Source: Candidatus Krumholzibacteriota bacterium
GTDB lineage: Bacteria > Krumholzibacteriota > Krumholzibacteriia > Krumholzibacteriales > WJIX01
Direction: 5' to 3'
Length of the DNA stretch: 64,000 bases
NCBI GenBank assembly: GCA_034520215.1
Contig: JAXHNR010000001.1
Span: 372,001 to 436,000, forward strand
Within the stretch, counting starts at the first letter, position 1. Each line of letters opens with the position of its first letter. This document shows positions 16,852 to 26,013 of this stretch, one piece after another. The notes under the pieces were generated by a model. The model was not told the origin of the DNA and ran no database searches. It saw nothing but the letters and a program-made list of their open reading frames with translations. Both the position numbers and the translations under genes were made by a program.

Positions 16852-18777
16852 CTATTCTTTTAAAGTGGATATAAAGTTATCCACGATTTCAGAAGCTTTT
16901 TTCCCAGTTACCCTGCAGTTAAAATCCTCCATAACCTTCCCCATGAGGTAATTTCTCAGTTTCTCTTTTCCGATATTCGGTATTTTAACAGATTTTAATG
17001 ATTTCTTGATTTCACTTTCAGTGCTCTTGCCCTCAAGGAATGAAATTGATCGAATAGCTTCATCGGGTGAGACAGGATTTGAGGCGCATGTTTTTTCCAG
17101 CAGTATTGTCAGGAATTCAAAAGGAACTTTATTTTGCTCCATCTTTTTTAGTGTGGACAGAAAGATATCCCCGCCTATATTCGGGATCTTTTTACTTTTA
17201 AGAAGGGATCCGAGTCTTTCAAGAATAAAGAAAGCGAGCGCTTTATTGTCGAACGATGTTTCTCCTAAGGCTGAATTGAATAAATCCTTTCGGGGTGAAA
17301 TACTCATTCTTTCCGCTGTTTCTGAAGTCAGCCCGGCCTTTTTATAATTCTCTTGAAGTTCGGAGGGAGTCACGGGGAGAGTGCTTTTTATCCTTTTGAT
17401 TCTTTCTTCAGTGATAGCTAGCGGGGGAAGATCTGTGTCAGGATACATCCTGTTAGGCCCGGGCAGGATTCTCTCGAATCCAGTTGTTCCATCAGGAAGG
17501 GCCTGTCTTGTTTCGTTTGGAACGCCGGTTATCGCTTCTATGGCCCGTATTTTAATTTCTTCCGCGGCGGTCTCGACGTCGGTTTTATTTCCCCATACAA
17601 CAACTACAGCGTCGTTTTCCCCGCTCCCGAGTTTCTTTTTTGTCTTAGTCCATTCCAGGCTTGAAAATGTTTCGCCTTCCATATCAGAATGAGCAATGTT
17701 AGGCAGTATATCCAGGCATGCTATTACGCGAACACGATCCGAGATCTCTTTGCTAAAGGATGTTTCGGGCTGTGTTTTTCTTGACAGTATCCCCCGGTAT
17801 CCTTTCAGCAGAACGGCCCGTACTTCACCGTTTTTTCTCAGTGATTCGGCAGCGGGGTAGTATCGCGTGTTCTTTACTATGTCGGTTATCCTTTTGTTCT
17901 CGGAACGAAAGCTCTCTCTGGTTATATTTCTTCTTTTGAGTTCATCTGCGATATCGAGAAGAGACCGCTGACGAAAGGCCTCGTTGTGCACAAGGAGCGG
18001 AATCGCGGGTATCTTAGGCACCCCTTTTATTTCTACTCTTTTCCCGCCCTTTATTGAAACATTCACGTCCTGTCTGGCAGAGCCGATTCCCCTTCTTACT
18101 TTTCCCGTGGAACGAACCAGCCATCTTAGAATCTGAGCGATATCAGCCACTTCCCCGGGTGTTTTCATATCCGGCATTGTCACGCTTTCAACGAGAGGAA
18201 TACCAAGCCTGTCAGCTCTGTAAATCCTCTTGTGCCCGCTGTCGCTTATTTCTCTGCAGGCGTCTTCCTCCAGCCCCAATTGGATGATTCCTATCTTTCT
18301 GCCTTTATAGGGGATCGACCCATCCACGCCGAGAATTGTCGTTCTCTGAAAACCGGTGGGGATTGAACCGTCGAGGTATTGTTTTCTGGCTATATGTATC
18401 TCGCTTACAAGCTTGCAATTTAGAAGCATTGTGATCTCGAGAGCTATATCCAGGGCCTGCTCGTTGAGTTCAAAGGGGGGGGTGTCATCCATTTCGTATG
18501 TGCAAACGGTCTTATCGTCGATCTGGTAGATAATTTCTTTCTTAGTCTTGAATTCCATAAGCGCCGTACCGTCGTATTCTCCAAGTTCGGATAGTGTTGG
18601 TCTCATGTGACGGAGTATTTCAGCGTTATATTCATCCGTGTAGGAATCAACAACGGGGCAGCGGCAGAATAGTTTTTTTTCGGTTGAAAGCTGCTGGTGG
18701 ATTTCGAGTCCGCTCTTAAGACCGAGTTTGCTGTAATCCTCATCTGTAGTCTCGTCAAGGGTTTTTATTTCTGTCAA
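16852..18777 (-). CDS. gatE: Glu-tRNA(Gln) amidotransferase subunit E, archaeal type
   Basis: 641 residues, the length of archaeal GatE and longer than bacterial GatB (about 480). It begins LGLKSGLEIHQQLSTEKKLF with the FCRCP pair, continues with the GatB/E cradle (MEFKTKKEIIYQ, LEEDACREI, RLGIPLVESVTMPDMKTP, RQDVNVSIKGGKRVEIKG) and has the inserted AspRS-like domain (about 330-450) that separates GatE from GatB, ending ERILPGPNRMYPDTDLPP. A helical YqeY-like tail (about 480-641) binds tRNA. It activates Glu-tRNA(Gln) with ATP and accepts ammonia from GatD. It starts 22 bp after glnA, so glnA-gatE-gatD probably form one transcript. Confidence 0.93.
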   Translation of the reverse strand: MTEIKTLDETTDEDYSKLGLKSGLEIHQQLSTEKKLFCRCPVVDSYTDEYNAEILRHMRPTLSELGEYDGTALMEFKTKKEIIYQIDDKTVCTYEMDDTPPFELNEQALDIALEITMLLNCKLVSEIHIARKQYLDGSIPTGFQRTTILGVDGSIPYKGRKIGIIQLGLEEDACREISDSGHKRIYRADRLGIPLVESVTMPDMKTPGEVADIAQILRWLVRSTGKVRRGIGSARQDVNVSIKGGKRVEIKGVPKIPAIPLLVHNEAFRQRSLLDIADELKRRNITRESFRSENKRITDIVKNTRYYPAAESLRKNGEVRAVLLKGYRGILSRKTQPETSFSKEISDRVRVIACLDILPNIAHSDMEGETFSSLEWTKTKKKLGSGENDAVVVVWGNKTDVETAAEEIKIRAIEAITGVPNETRQALPDGTTGFERILPGPNRMYPDTDLPPLAITEERIKRIKSTLPVTPSELQENYKKAGLTSETAERMSISPRKDLFNSALGETSFDNKALAFFILERLGSLLKSKKIPNIGGDIFLSTLKKMEQNKVPFEFLTILLEKTCASNPVSPDEAIRSISFLEGKSTESEIKKSLKSVKIPNIGKEKLRNYLMGKVMEDFNCRVTGKKASEIVDNFISTLKE

Positions 18778-18799
18778 AGCGGTTCCTTTTCGTAAAATC

Positions 18800-20245
18800 C
18801 TAGCAGTCGAAATAGAGCTGATGTTCGTACGGATGGGGCCGGTTATTTATTTCTTCTATGTCCTGCTGGTTTTTAATACGGATCCAGTCTTCGATCATAG
18901 ATTCTGTAAAGACGTCTCCTTCCAGCAGAAAATTGTGGTCTTTCTCGAGAGCGCTCAGAGCTTCCCCGAGAGATGCCGGAAGCGGTTTGATCTTCTCTCT
19001 TTCTGAGGGTTCTAGCTCGAATACATCTACGTCGAAGGGTCCGAATCCGAGTTCTTCCGGATCAAGATTTTTCTTGATTCCGTCAATTCCGGCCATAAGC
19101 TGAGCCGCCATAGATAGATAGATGTTGCATGTAGCGTCCGGCGGGCGGAATTCAATTCTTTTCTGATTCGGGCCTGTGGCGTATTTCGGGATTCTTATTG
19201 CCGCTGACCTGTTAGCAAGAGAAAAGAAACTGTGAACCGGTGCTTCATATCCGGGAACAAGACGCTTGAATGAATTTGTGCTGGGGTTTGTTATGGCGAG
19301 AAGTGCCGGCGCGTGAATAAGGAGTCCTGCGATATACTGGTGTGCCAGTTTGCTCAGCCCCGCGTAACCCTCTTTGTTGAAAAAAACGGCTTCTTGGTCA
19401 TTGAAGAGATGCTGATGAAAATGCATTCCGTTCCCGGGCTCAGCGAATATAGGTTTTGGCATAAAGGTAGTCTTTTTACCAAATTCATTTGCCGTCATCC
19501 TCGAGAAGTACTTTACCATCATGGAGACATCGCCCATTCTGGTAATAGGACCTGATTCTATCTCTATTTCTACCTGCCCGTGGCCGCCAACCTCATGGTG
19601 GTGGTATTTGACGTCGATACCGCTTTCTTCAAGAAGAGTGACTATTCTGTCTCGAATATCCGAAAGTCGGTCTTCGGGGGGAAGGGCGTGGTAGCCTCCC
19701 GATTCGGTCAAGCCGAAATTGTCTTCGAACATCCCTTCAGATGGTATTAATTCGAACCCGCAGCTTGTTTTTGAATTGTCGACATATATGTCATCGAAGA
19801 TGTGAAACTCGAATTCCGGTCCCCACACAGACCGGTTGGCTTTACCTGTTGTGCCGAGATATTCTTCGGCTTTCCTCGAAATCAGCCGGGGATCTCTCGG
19901 AAACGGCTTTTTTGTGTCAGGTTCGACTATTCTGCAAATAAATGAAATTGTAGGATCCAAAGGGAAGGGATCTATAAAAATTGTTTCCGGATCAGGCAGC
20001 AGGGAAAGATCTCCCGACTCAATTGTCTTAAGGCCCGGGAAATTTGATCCATCGAATCCGACACCTTCCGAAAAGAGTCTTTCTCCGCATCTTGAGGCGG
20101 GAACAGTTATATGGTGCCACCTGCCGAGAAAATCGGTAAATTTAAGGTCAATATGTTTTATTGCATTTTTCTTAATCGTTTTTCTTATTTCATCAATTGC
20201 GGAAATGATATCGTTACCTCCATTCGATTGAAGCCTCGGCTTCAT
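18800..20245 (-). CDS. glnA: Type I glutamine synthetase
   Basis: 481 residues. Beta-grasp N-terminal domain with DLKFTDFLGRWHHITVPA, then the Asp-loop block EGVGFDGSNFPGLKTIESGDL. The active-site strand VWGPEFEFHIFD, HHHEVGGHGQVEIE, FAEPGNGMHFHQHLF, SLANRSAAIRIP and RIEFRPPDATCNIYLSMAAQLMAG follow in order. It makes glutamine from glutamate, ammonia and ATP. The usual adenylylation sequence (NLY[DE]LPP type) is not seen near the C-terminus, which suggests regulation by feedback or transcription. Immediately followed (22 bp) by gatE, so the enzyme that makes glutamine and the one that consumes it for tRNA are encoded together. Confidence 0.95.
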   Translation of the reverse strand: MKPRLQSNGGNDIISAIDEIRKTIKKNAIKHIDLKFTDFLGRWHHITVPASRCGERLFSEGVGFDGSNFPGLKTIESGDLSLLPDPETIFIDPFPLDPTISFICRIVEPDTKKPFPRDPRLISRKAEEYLGTTGKANRSVWGPEFEFHIFDDIYVDNSKTSCGFELIPSEGMFEDNFGLTESGGYHALPPEDRLSDIRDRIVTLLEESGIDVKYHHHEVGGHGQVEIEIESGPITRMGDVSMMVKYFSRMTANEFGKKTTFMPKPIFAEPGNGMHFHQHLFNDQEAVFFNKEGYAGLSKLAHQYIAGLLIHAPALLAITNPSTNSFKRLVPGYEAPVHSFFSLANRSAAIRIPKYATGPNQKRIEFRPPDATCNIYLSMAAQLMAGIDGIKKNLDPEELGFGPFDVDVFELEPSEREKIKPLPASLGEALSALEKDHNFLLEGDVFTESMIEDWIRIKNQQDIEEINNRPHPYEHQLYFDC

Positions 20246-20321
20246 AGGATACAGCCTTTTTTATATGGACTTTCAATATATTTGATAGAATGCCGCCTTT
20301 CAAGCAATAAAAATACGAGCA

Positions 20322-20355
20322 GAAAAAAAGCCGGAGGCGGTATTTCGCCTCCGGC
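20322..20355 (-). terminator. Rho-independent terminator of satP
   Basis: A perfect 10-bp GC-rich stem, GCCGGAGGCG (20330-20339) and CGCCTCCGGC (20346-20355) with a 6-base loop, followed on the minus strand by a T-run (20329-20322). It lies between the stop of satP and the start of glnA, which indicates that glnA has its own promoter. Confidence 0.85.
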
Positions 20356-20382
20356 CGCACATAACGGTTCCTATGTTAATAA

Positions 20383-20949
20383 TTATTCTACAACACCCAT
20401 TGGCCACACGGTTTTACCGTAGACTTCGTTAAGGACTTGAGCAAGAGCCGCGTAGATCGCGGATAGACCGCAGATGACTCCTTCGATTCCTGTAATCAAA
20501 GCCCACGCGCCTGTAAGCCCGAACCATTCTTTGATAGCGAGCATCCAGAAGAGAATAGTCAGGGTTAGAAATACAACCTGAAGGGCTTTGTTTATCTTTA
20601 AAGTCCCTATCCACATTACACCGGTAAACAATCCCCAGAAGAACAAGTACCATCCAAATGCCGCCGGACTCCAGGGACCGACACCGAATCTTCCTTTAAA
20701 GTAGACTATAAAGACAAGGGTAAGCCAGAAAAAACCGTAAGATGAAAAGGCCGTTACACCGAAAGTATTTCCCTTCTTGAATTCCATGATTCCGGCAATT
20801 ATCTGCGCGCAGCCGCCGTAAAAGATTCCCATGGCAAGTATTACCGCGCTCATCTCAATCCATCCTGCATTGTGGATGTTGAGCAGAACTGTGGTCATTC
20901 CGAATGCCATAAGACCGAGGGGAGCCGGATTTGCCAGTTTGTTCTCCAT
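20383..20949 (-). CDS. satP: Acetate uptake transporter, GPR1/FUN34/YaaH (SatP) family
   Basis: 188 residues, six membrane helices. The family signature NPAPLGLMAFGMTTVLLNI is at residues 7-25, and the second half has the conserved GFFWLTLVFI and ALGW-like helix patterns. Relatives carry acetate or succinate with protons across the cytoplasmic membrane. For a fermenter this could serve acetate export or uptake. RBS AGGAG lies upstream of the ATG (GGAGCGCATT). A strong terminator follows at 20322-20355, so it is probably a single-gene unit. Confidence 0.9.
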   Translation of the reverse strand: MENKLANPAPLGLMAFGMTTVLLNIHNAGWIEMSAVILAMGIFYGGCAQIIAGIMEFKKGNTFGVTAFSSYGFFWLTLVFIVYFKGRFGVGPWSPAAFGWYLFFWGLFTGVMWIGTLKINKALQVVFLTLTILFWMLAIKEWFGLTGAWALITGIEGVICGLSAIYAALAQVLNEVYGKTVWPMGVVE

Positions 20950-21159
20950 AATGCGCTCCTTGAAAAAGAAAAAGTTAAACTTTGAAGCAGCAGGATATTA
21001 AATATTCTGAATAGTTGCAAGGATTTTCTGACATTTCATACATTTTTTTTTAAAGGCAGCTTGATATTTTAATTTTCCTGTACAATACTTGGGAAAACTG
21101 CCGCATGATAGGTGCCGTAGATGCTCCAGCTGCCGGCCTTAGGAACATGGAGGATTATA

Positions 21160-21720
21160 ATGGAAAAGAATATCCGGGAAATATTAAAAAAGATCGGTGA
21201 AAATCCTAACAGAGAAGGATTAATAAGAACGCCAGAGCGCGTGGCAGAATCACTGAACTTTTTAACCAGCGGTTACAGGGTTAATATCGATGAAGTGATG
21301 TCAAATTTTATTCTTGAGGAAGAATATGATGAGATGATAGTCGCGAGAGATATAAGCTTATATAGTTTATGTGAACATCATCTGCTTCCCTTCTTCGGAA
21401 AGTGCCATGTCGCCTACATTCCGGACGGAAAGATTATCGGGCTTTCAAAAATACCCAGAGTTGTTGAGTTCTTTTCCCGAAGACTTCAGATTCAGGAGAG
21501 ACTTACAAACAGAATAGCAGAGACGCTGATGCATTATCTCAGTCCGCAGGGAGTCGCGGTGATTATTGAAGCTGTGCACTTATGTATGGCAATGCGCGGT
21601 GTTCAGGAGCGTGATACAGTTATTACTACAAGTTCGATGCTCGGAGCTTTCAGGGATGACAGTAAAACAAGGATGGAATTTCTTGAGCTGATTGGCCGCA
21701 GAGGCAATCATAAATGGTAA
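21160..21720 (+). CDS. folE: GTP cyclohydrolase I, FolE type
   Basis: 186 residues from the ATG at 21160, chosen because GGAGG lies 6 bases upstream; the frame stays open to 21121 but without an RBS. Zinc ligands are visible in [20 protein letters not shown] (Cys and His) and [10 protein letters not shown] (second Cys). [41 protein letters not shown] and TTSSMLGAF complete the family blocks. It converts GTP to dihydroneopterin triphosphate, the first step to folate (or queuosine). Full length for the family. The next gene, a deacetylase, starts 47 bp later. Confidence 0.95.
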   Translation: MEKNIREILKKIGENPNREGLIRTPERVAESLNFLTSGYRVNIDEVMSNFILEEEYDEMIVARDISLYSLCEHHLLPFFGKCHVAYIPDGKIIGLSKIPRVVEFFSRRLQIQERLTNRIAETLMHYLSPQGVAVIIEAVHLCMAMRGVQERDTVITTSSMLGAFRDDSKTRMEFLELIGRRGNHKW

Positions 21721-21767
21721 GCCGCGCGTTTCTGATACAGCATATAACCTTAAACTAAGGAAAAAAA

Positions 21768-22844
21768 ATGAACAGAATCTTAAAGAGATATTTTATCGCG
21801 ATAATGGCTGTTATTTTTACTCCGGTCTTTATCCATGCCGCCGATCACGCCGTTATTCTTCAATACCATAATTTTGGAAGCGGGCTCGCGCCTGAGACGA
21901 GCGTTACTCTCGAACGGTTCAAAGCTCAGCTGGAAGAACTTAAGAAGAATGATTCCGCCGTATGGCCACTCTCAAAGATTATCTCTAATCTCAGGGAAGG
22001 GAAAAGTCTTCCGGATATGTGTGTTGCCATAACGATTGACGACGCTTACAGATCGGTTTATGAAAAGGCCTATCCTCTTCTGCTGGAATACCAATTTCCG
22101 GCAACGGTTTTTGTAGCTACTGAAGGTGTGGATATGAATCTGGAGACCTATTTGAGCTGGGATCAGATGCGTGAAATGAGTGGATCAGGAATAACCTTTG
22201 CCAGCCACAGCAGCAGCCACGCGTATTTGATACGAAGGAAAAAAGATGAATCACCGGCAGATTGGGAAAGAAGGGTCAGAGAAGATATAACTTCTTCGAT
22301 TGAAAGATTAGAGTCGATGCTGGAAGAAGAGGTTGATTTTTTCGCGTATCCGTACGGCGAATATAATCTGCGTCTTAAGAAGATTATAACCGAGCTTGAT
22401 CTCGTAGCTTTCGGGCAGCATTCAGGGGCTGTATGGAGGGGGAGTGATTTTGCCGCTCTGCCTAGATTCCCCGTTTCCGGAAAGTATTCTGAAATTAAAT
22501 CATTTAGAGTCAAGATCCGCAGTTTCCCGCTGCCGGTGATATCGGAACAGCCCGAGAGCCCCATTATTAAGTCAGGCAGCAAGCCGCCCGCGCTGAGACT
22601 GAAGCTAAAGCCGGGGGATTATATTTCCAGCTCTATCGCGTGTTACGTCAGCGGACAGGGGAAAGCGGATATTAACTGGATCGACAGGGAGAATAATATT
22701 ATTGAAGTTTCGGCAAAAGATTATCTTCCGAAAGGCAGAAGCCGCTATAATATCACAGCTATTGACAAGGATGGAAGCCGTTATTACTGGTACAGTCATC
22801 TCTGGATAACGATCCCTTCAGAAAAAAGCTCAGAGAAGGAGTAG
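21768..22844 (+). CDS. Secreted polysaccharide deacetylase family protein
   Basis: 358 residues. Signal peptide at 1-24 (cleaved after IHAA), then a NodB-homology domain: YHNFG, CVAITIDDAYRSVYEKAYPLL (motif 1 with the Asp pair), TFASHSSSHAYL (motif 2 HxxxH) and FFAYPYGEYN (motif 3). The C-terminal 110 residues form an extra beta-rich segment. It would remove N-acetyl groups from a polysaccharide in the envelope. All metal-binding residues are present, so it looks active. Substrate unknown; it is separate from the exopolysaccharide operon at 25-33 kb, though both could act on GlcNAc polymers. Confidence 0.88.
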   Translation: MNRILKRYFIAIMAVIFTPVFIHAADHAVILQYHNFGSGLAPETSVTLERFKAQLEELKKNDSAVWPLSKIISNLREGKSLPDMCVAITIDDAYRSVYEKAYPLLLEYQFPATVFVATEGVDMNLETYLSWDQMREMSGSGITFASHSSSHAYLIRRKKDESPADWERRVREDITSSIERLESMLEEEVDFFAYPYGEYNLRLKKIITELDLVAFGQHSGAVWRGSDFAALPRFPVSGKYSEIKSFRVKIRSFPLPVISEQPESPIIKSGSKPPALRLKLKPGDYISSSIACYVSGQGKADINWIDRENNIIEVSAKDYLPKGRSRYNITAIDKDGSRYYWYSHLWITIPSEKSSEKE

Positions 22845-22923
22845 CTTCTGAAGTCCCTTAGCGGTAAAGAGTACTCTCAGCAAAAATCTTAGAAATCAGT
22901 CCGGAAGGGGATAGGAAGAGGTT

Positions 22924-24804
22924 TTACTTGCGTTTTCTCTTTGTCAGCAGGATAACAGAACGAAGTTCTTTTTCGTTCTTCGCGTTTGACCATTCTTCGT
23001 AAAAATCGGGGTCCTGAAGGATCTGAGCTATGAACATCAGAGCCCGAAGGTGGAAGTTTCTTTCATCCTTGGATCCTACCAGAGCGAAAACGGTTTTAAC
23101 TATGTCATCTTTATCGTTCCACTTGATCCCCGCGCTGTTCCTTACAAGCACAATATCAAAACGTTTTTCCCCCTCAACTATTACATGGGGTATTGCGTGC
23201 GGGACTGCTACGCCCGGATAAACGAGAGTCGATGCCTCTTCTTCACGGATCTGGAATTTCTTCTCAACTTCTTCCCGGCTAAGGCCCCAGCGCTGAGCTA
23301 CAACCTCTGATATTTTTCTGAATACTTCCTCTCTGGTCATAGGTTCCTTAAGGTCTAATATTTCCGCGCTCTGAATAATCTTATCGAAACGGTCCAGGAC
23401 GATTTCGTTTCTTTCTATTAGAATGTCGAGAAGTTCAGTTTCCAGTTCCTTAACATCATCTATAAGTTCCGGGGCGGTGAGGTTTTCGACCATGGAAATA
23501 AACGCTGACTTGCGTTTTACTCTTCCTCGAGCGTATAGAAAATACCACATGAGAGCTAAAATAATAAAGACCGCTGCTGCTGATATAGTAAAGGCGCCCA
23601 TGCTGAAAATCAGCACAAGGTAGCAGATAATTCCGAATATCTGAATAAACGGAAAGAGAGGGGATTTAAAAGTTGGTTTATAATTGGATATTTTCGAATA
23701 CCTTACGACTATTAAAGAGGTGTTGAGCATCACAAATAGCATCAACATGAAAAGAGAGGCAACTTTCGCGAGTTTATCGAGGTTGAAAACAAATATGGCG
23801 GTCACCATGAAGGCAGAGGTCAGAAGAATTGAGATTACCGGAGTTTTTCTCTTTGTGCTGAGTCTGGCCATAAAAGATGGTAAAAGATTATCCCGCGCCA
23901 TTGAAAGCGGTATCCTGGAGGCAGACATAATACCCGCGTTAGCCGTTGTTACAAAAGCCAGTACAGCGGCTATAGCTGTAACGATTACGAAAATGCTGGC
24001 CGCGAGGGGGTTGGCCGAAAAGTGGAAAGCGGAATCTGTCAGCGGCATACGGGAATCTAACAGTTCGCTATGGGGCAGCACCCCGACCACAACAAAAATA
24101 GCCAGAAGGTATAGCGTTTGAACAGTAATGAACGCTAAAAAGGCGCTTTTGGGTAGAATTTTGTGAGGGTTTTTTACCTCTTCGGCCATATTGGCAATTT
24201 TTGTCAGCCCTCCGTATGAAATAAATACCATCCCGGCCGCAAGAAGTATCTTGTCCCACTTTATAGGTGTGATCCGCCGGTAGGAATTAAAATCCAGAGC
24301 CCTATACCCTACCAGAACAAACCCGGTCAATATGATAAGCAGAAATAATACCATTACAACTTGTGTTTTGCTGGAGGATTTAAGACTGAGGGAATTAAGC
24401 ACGGTGAATATAACGCAGGCGGAAGCGGCGAAAAGCTTTATCTGAATATCGGTAATATCGGGCAAAAGAAGAGAAGCAAATACCCCTACTCCAATTAGAG
24501 CAAAAGCGCTTTTAAGGGTGATGGAAAACCAGTTGGCAATTCCGTCTATCACGCCGGCTGGAGTGCCGAGGATTCTTTCGGAAAAGAAGTATGTGCCGCC
24601 GGCCTTGGGCATAGCAGTGGCGAGCTCCATTTTAGAGAACAGGGCCGGCAGTACGAGAAAACCCGCTATAAAATATGAAATAATAACGCCGGGTCCGGCG
24701 ACAGCGTATGCTACAGCCGGAAGTACGAACAGCCCGGAACTGATCATCGACCCGGACGCTATAGCGAAAACTTCAATGGAGTTGAGCTTCTTTTTCATTC
24801 TCAT
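22924..24804 (-). CDS. APC-family amino acid permease fused to a PTS EIIA-like domain
   Basis: About 626 residues. The first about 420 residues form 12 membrane helices of the APC superfamily (IEVFAIASGSMISSGLFVLP, AGGTYFFSERILGTPAGVIDG). The C-terminal about 150 residues resemble a PTS EIIA domain of the fructose/nitrogen type (TREEVFRKISEVV, then GVAVPHAIPHVIV with the phospho-acceptor-like His). The fusion suggests that transport is controlled by phosphorylation or that the domain senses PTS state. The start is uncertain: in-frame ATGs at 24828, 24804 and 24798 all lack a good RBS. A decayed second copy of the C-terminus lies at 36.4-37.1 kb. Confidence 0.85.
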   Translation of the reverse strand: MRMKKKLNSIEVFAIASGSMISSGLFVLPAVAYAVAGPGVIISYFIAGFLVLPALFSKMELATAMPKAGGTYFFSERILGTPAGVIDGIANWFSITLKSAFALIGVGVFASLLLPDITDIQIKLFAASACVIFTVLNSLSLKSSSKTQVVMVLFLLIILTGFVLVGYRALDFNSYRRITPIKWDKILLAAGMVFISYGGLTKIANMAEEVKNPHKILPKSAFLAFITVQTLYLLAIFVVVGVLPHSELLDSRMPLTDSAFHFSANPLAASIFVIVTAIAAVLAFVTTANAGIMSASRIPLSMARDNLLPSFMARLSTKRKTPVISILLTSAFMVTAIFVFNLDKLAKVASLFMLMLFVMLNTSLIVVRYSKISNYKPTFKSPLFPFIQIFGIICYLVLIFSMGAFTISAAAVFIILALMWYFLYARGRVKRKSAFISMVENLTAPELIDDVKELETELLDILIERNEIVLDRFDKIIQSAEILDLKEPMTREEVFRKISEVVAQRWGLSREEVEKKFQIREEEASTLVYPGVAVPHAIPHVIVEGEKRFDIVLVRNSAGIKWNDKDDIVKTVFALVGSKDERNFHLRALMFIAQILQDPDFYEEWSNAKNEKELRSVILLTKRKRK

Positions 24805-25028
24805 ATAATGCAGTATATATAAAAACATAAGTTGAGGAAACAATTTCTTGCTTCGGCTGTTCCGGCCAGCCTGCGTCCCAAAGATGTTAATTGACTAAGC
24901 TGAGCAAGTCTGACTGCAAATGTATCTTCGGCCCCATAAAGTGGAGAATCTAGTTTTTCTCCGGGCCATGATGGAGAATGCGCGCAGGGAGCCAATCGCT
25001 ATGCACGATCTGCAGGTGCCGGGACAGT

Positions 25029-25172
25029 TATCGGCTTGCCCATGCGCCGGAGAAGGAGGGCAACATCGGAGAGAAGTATATGATCGTTTCCGAGAATATG
25101 ACCTTCGGCGATATCAACAGAACGCTTTCAGATATCTCCGGTGTAAAATTGCCGAAACTCGCGCTGCCGGAT
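25029..25172 (+). pseudogene. C-terminal fragment of an NAD-dependent sugar epimerase/reductase
   Basis: Reading on the plus strand gives EKEGNIGEKYMIVSENMTFG followed by DINRTLSDISG and KLPKLALPD. This matches the region after the substrate site of dihydroflavonol reductase/HpnA-type SDR enzymes (EKGxxGExYxxGGENLT, then LxxISG). The preceding 100 bp contains stops and no domain, so the N-terminal 230 or so residues are gone. The frame runs on into repeat copy C. I read this as a gene remnant cut off where the repeat begins. Confidence 0.6.
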
Positions 25173-25275
25173 TTCCTCACCGGGGAAATCGACCACGATT
25201 TTGAAAATATCAATCAGCCGCATACTGTTACAAATCATCGACTACCTTATAGGTTATAAAAATTGGGGAAACTCC
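25168..25275 (+). repeat. Interspersed structured repeat, copy C (right half only)
   Basis: Holds only the third hairpin (GATTTCC/GGAAATC), the right core boundary (TTTTGAAAATATCAATCAGC), the tail arm and the terminal repeat GGGGAAACTCC (25265-25275). The left half, including both other hairpins and the left arm, is missing. The point where homology stops coincides with the epimerase fragment (about 25168). Confidence 0.85.
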
Positions 25276-25304
25276 ACTTTCTTCAGGTCATTGAAAGTAG
25301 AATC

Positions 25305-26012
25305 TCAATAATATAGATTCAGACCCGCGGAAAAGAAATTACCCGAAAATTTATACTGTGCTGACTCACTGTAGTAGTAATAGGAAAAATTAACATACAC
25401 AGGCTCAACTGGAATAAACTGCACCATTGCTCCAACCGAGTAGGCAGTAACCTCCTGTGAATTCCTGTAGAACTCGAGAGTCGGGCCCAGCGACAGTCCA
25501 TCCAGCAAAGAATACCTGAACCCTCCCTTTACCGAATACACATCTATCTTCCCGGACCCTTCTTCCGGATACCAGAGAACCAGATCCTCATTGAGATAAT
25601 ATATTCCGGCAGTTATTGCCAGACGGTCAGCCGGGTGCAGCTCAGTTCCGAGATCCAGCGAAAACGCGGAATAGTCATCGGTTCCACTGAAGATGGAAGC
25701 GGCGGCATAAAAATCGTGCCCCCAGTTTCTTGTGTAAAGAGCCGTGGTAAAGTTATTCAATTCAGCTTTTCTCAGATAACTTTCCCCCATCTTATTTGTG
25801 TAATCAAACTGAAGGCTGTAAAAACGGTAATTCAACAGGAGAGAGGAATTACTGGTTACATTAACCCTTATCCCGCCCCATGGATTCACTGAAAAGTAAT
25901 TATTGGCTCCAAAATAACTGGCAATCCCTCCCTGGGGCCGCAACTCAGCTTCCGCGGAGTTTATAAAGACAGAAATAAATATTAAAGCCAGTAAGTATTT
26001 TCCTGTTTTCAT
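25305..26012 (-). CDS. Small outer-membrane beta-barrel protein (YaiO-like), exopolysaccharide operon
   Basis: 235 residues. Signal peptide at 1-22 (MKTGKYLLALIFISVFINSAEA) followed by alternating aromatic/polar strands and a C-terminal aromatic end (SAGLNLYY), which suits an outer-membrane barrel of about 10-12 strands. Start ATG at 26012 lies one base after the stop of the GT2 gene, so it is the last gene of a packed four-gene operon. YaiO-type barrels are small outer-membrane proteins of unknown or export-related role. Here the context suggests a channel for the polymer. No TPR domain like that of PgaA is present. Barrel call is from pattern only. Confidence 0.65.
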   Translation of the reverse strand: MKTGKYLLALIFISVFINSAEAELRPQGGIASYFGANNYFSVNPWGGIRVNVTSNSSLLLNYRFYSLQFDYTNKMGESYLRKAELNNFTTALYTRNWGHDFYAAASIFSGTDDYSAFSLDLGTELHPADRLAITAGIYYLNEDLVLWYPEEGSGKIDVYSVKGGFRYSLLDGLSLGPTLEFYRNSQEVTAYSVGAMVQFIPVEPVYVNFSYYYYSESAQYKFSGNFFSAGLNLYY

Positions 26013-26013
26013 G

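Noticed and set aside
21121-21159. Upstream start for folE
   Set aside because: The ATG at 21160 has a correctly spaced GGAGG and aligns with the usual FolE N-terminus.
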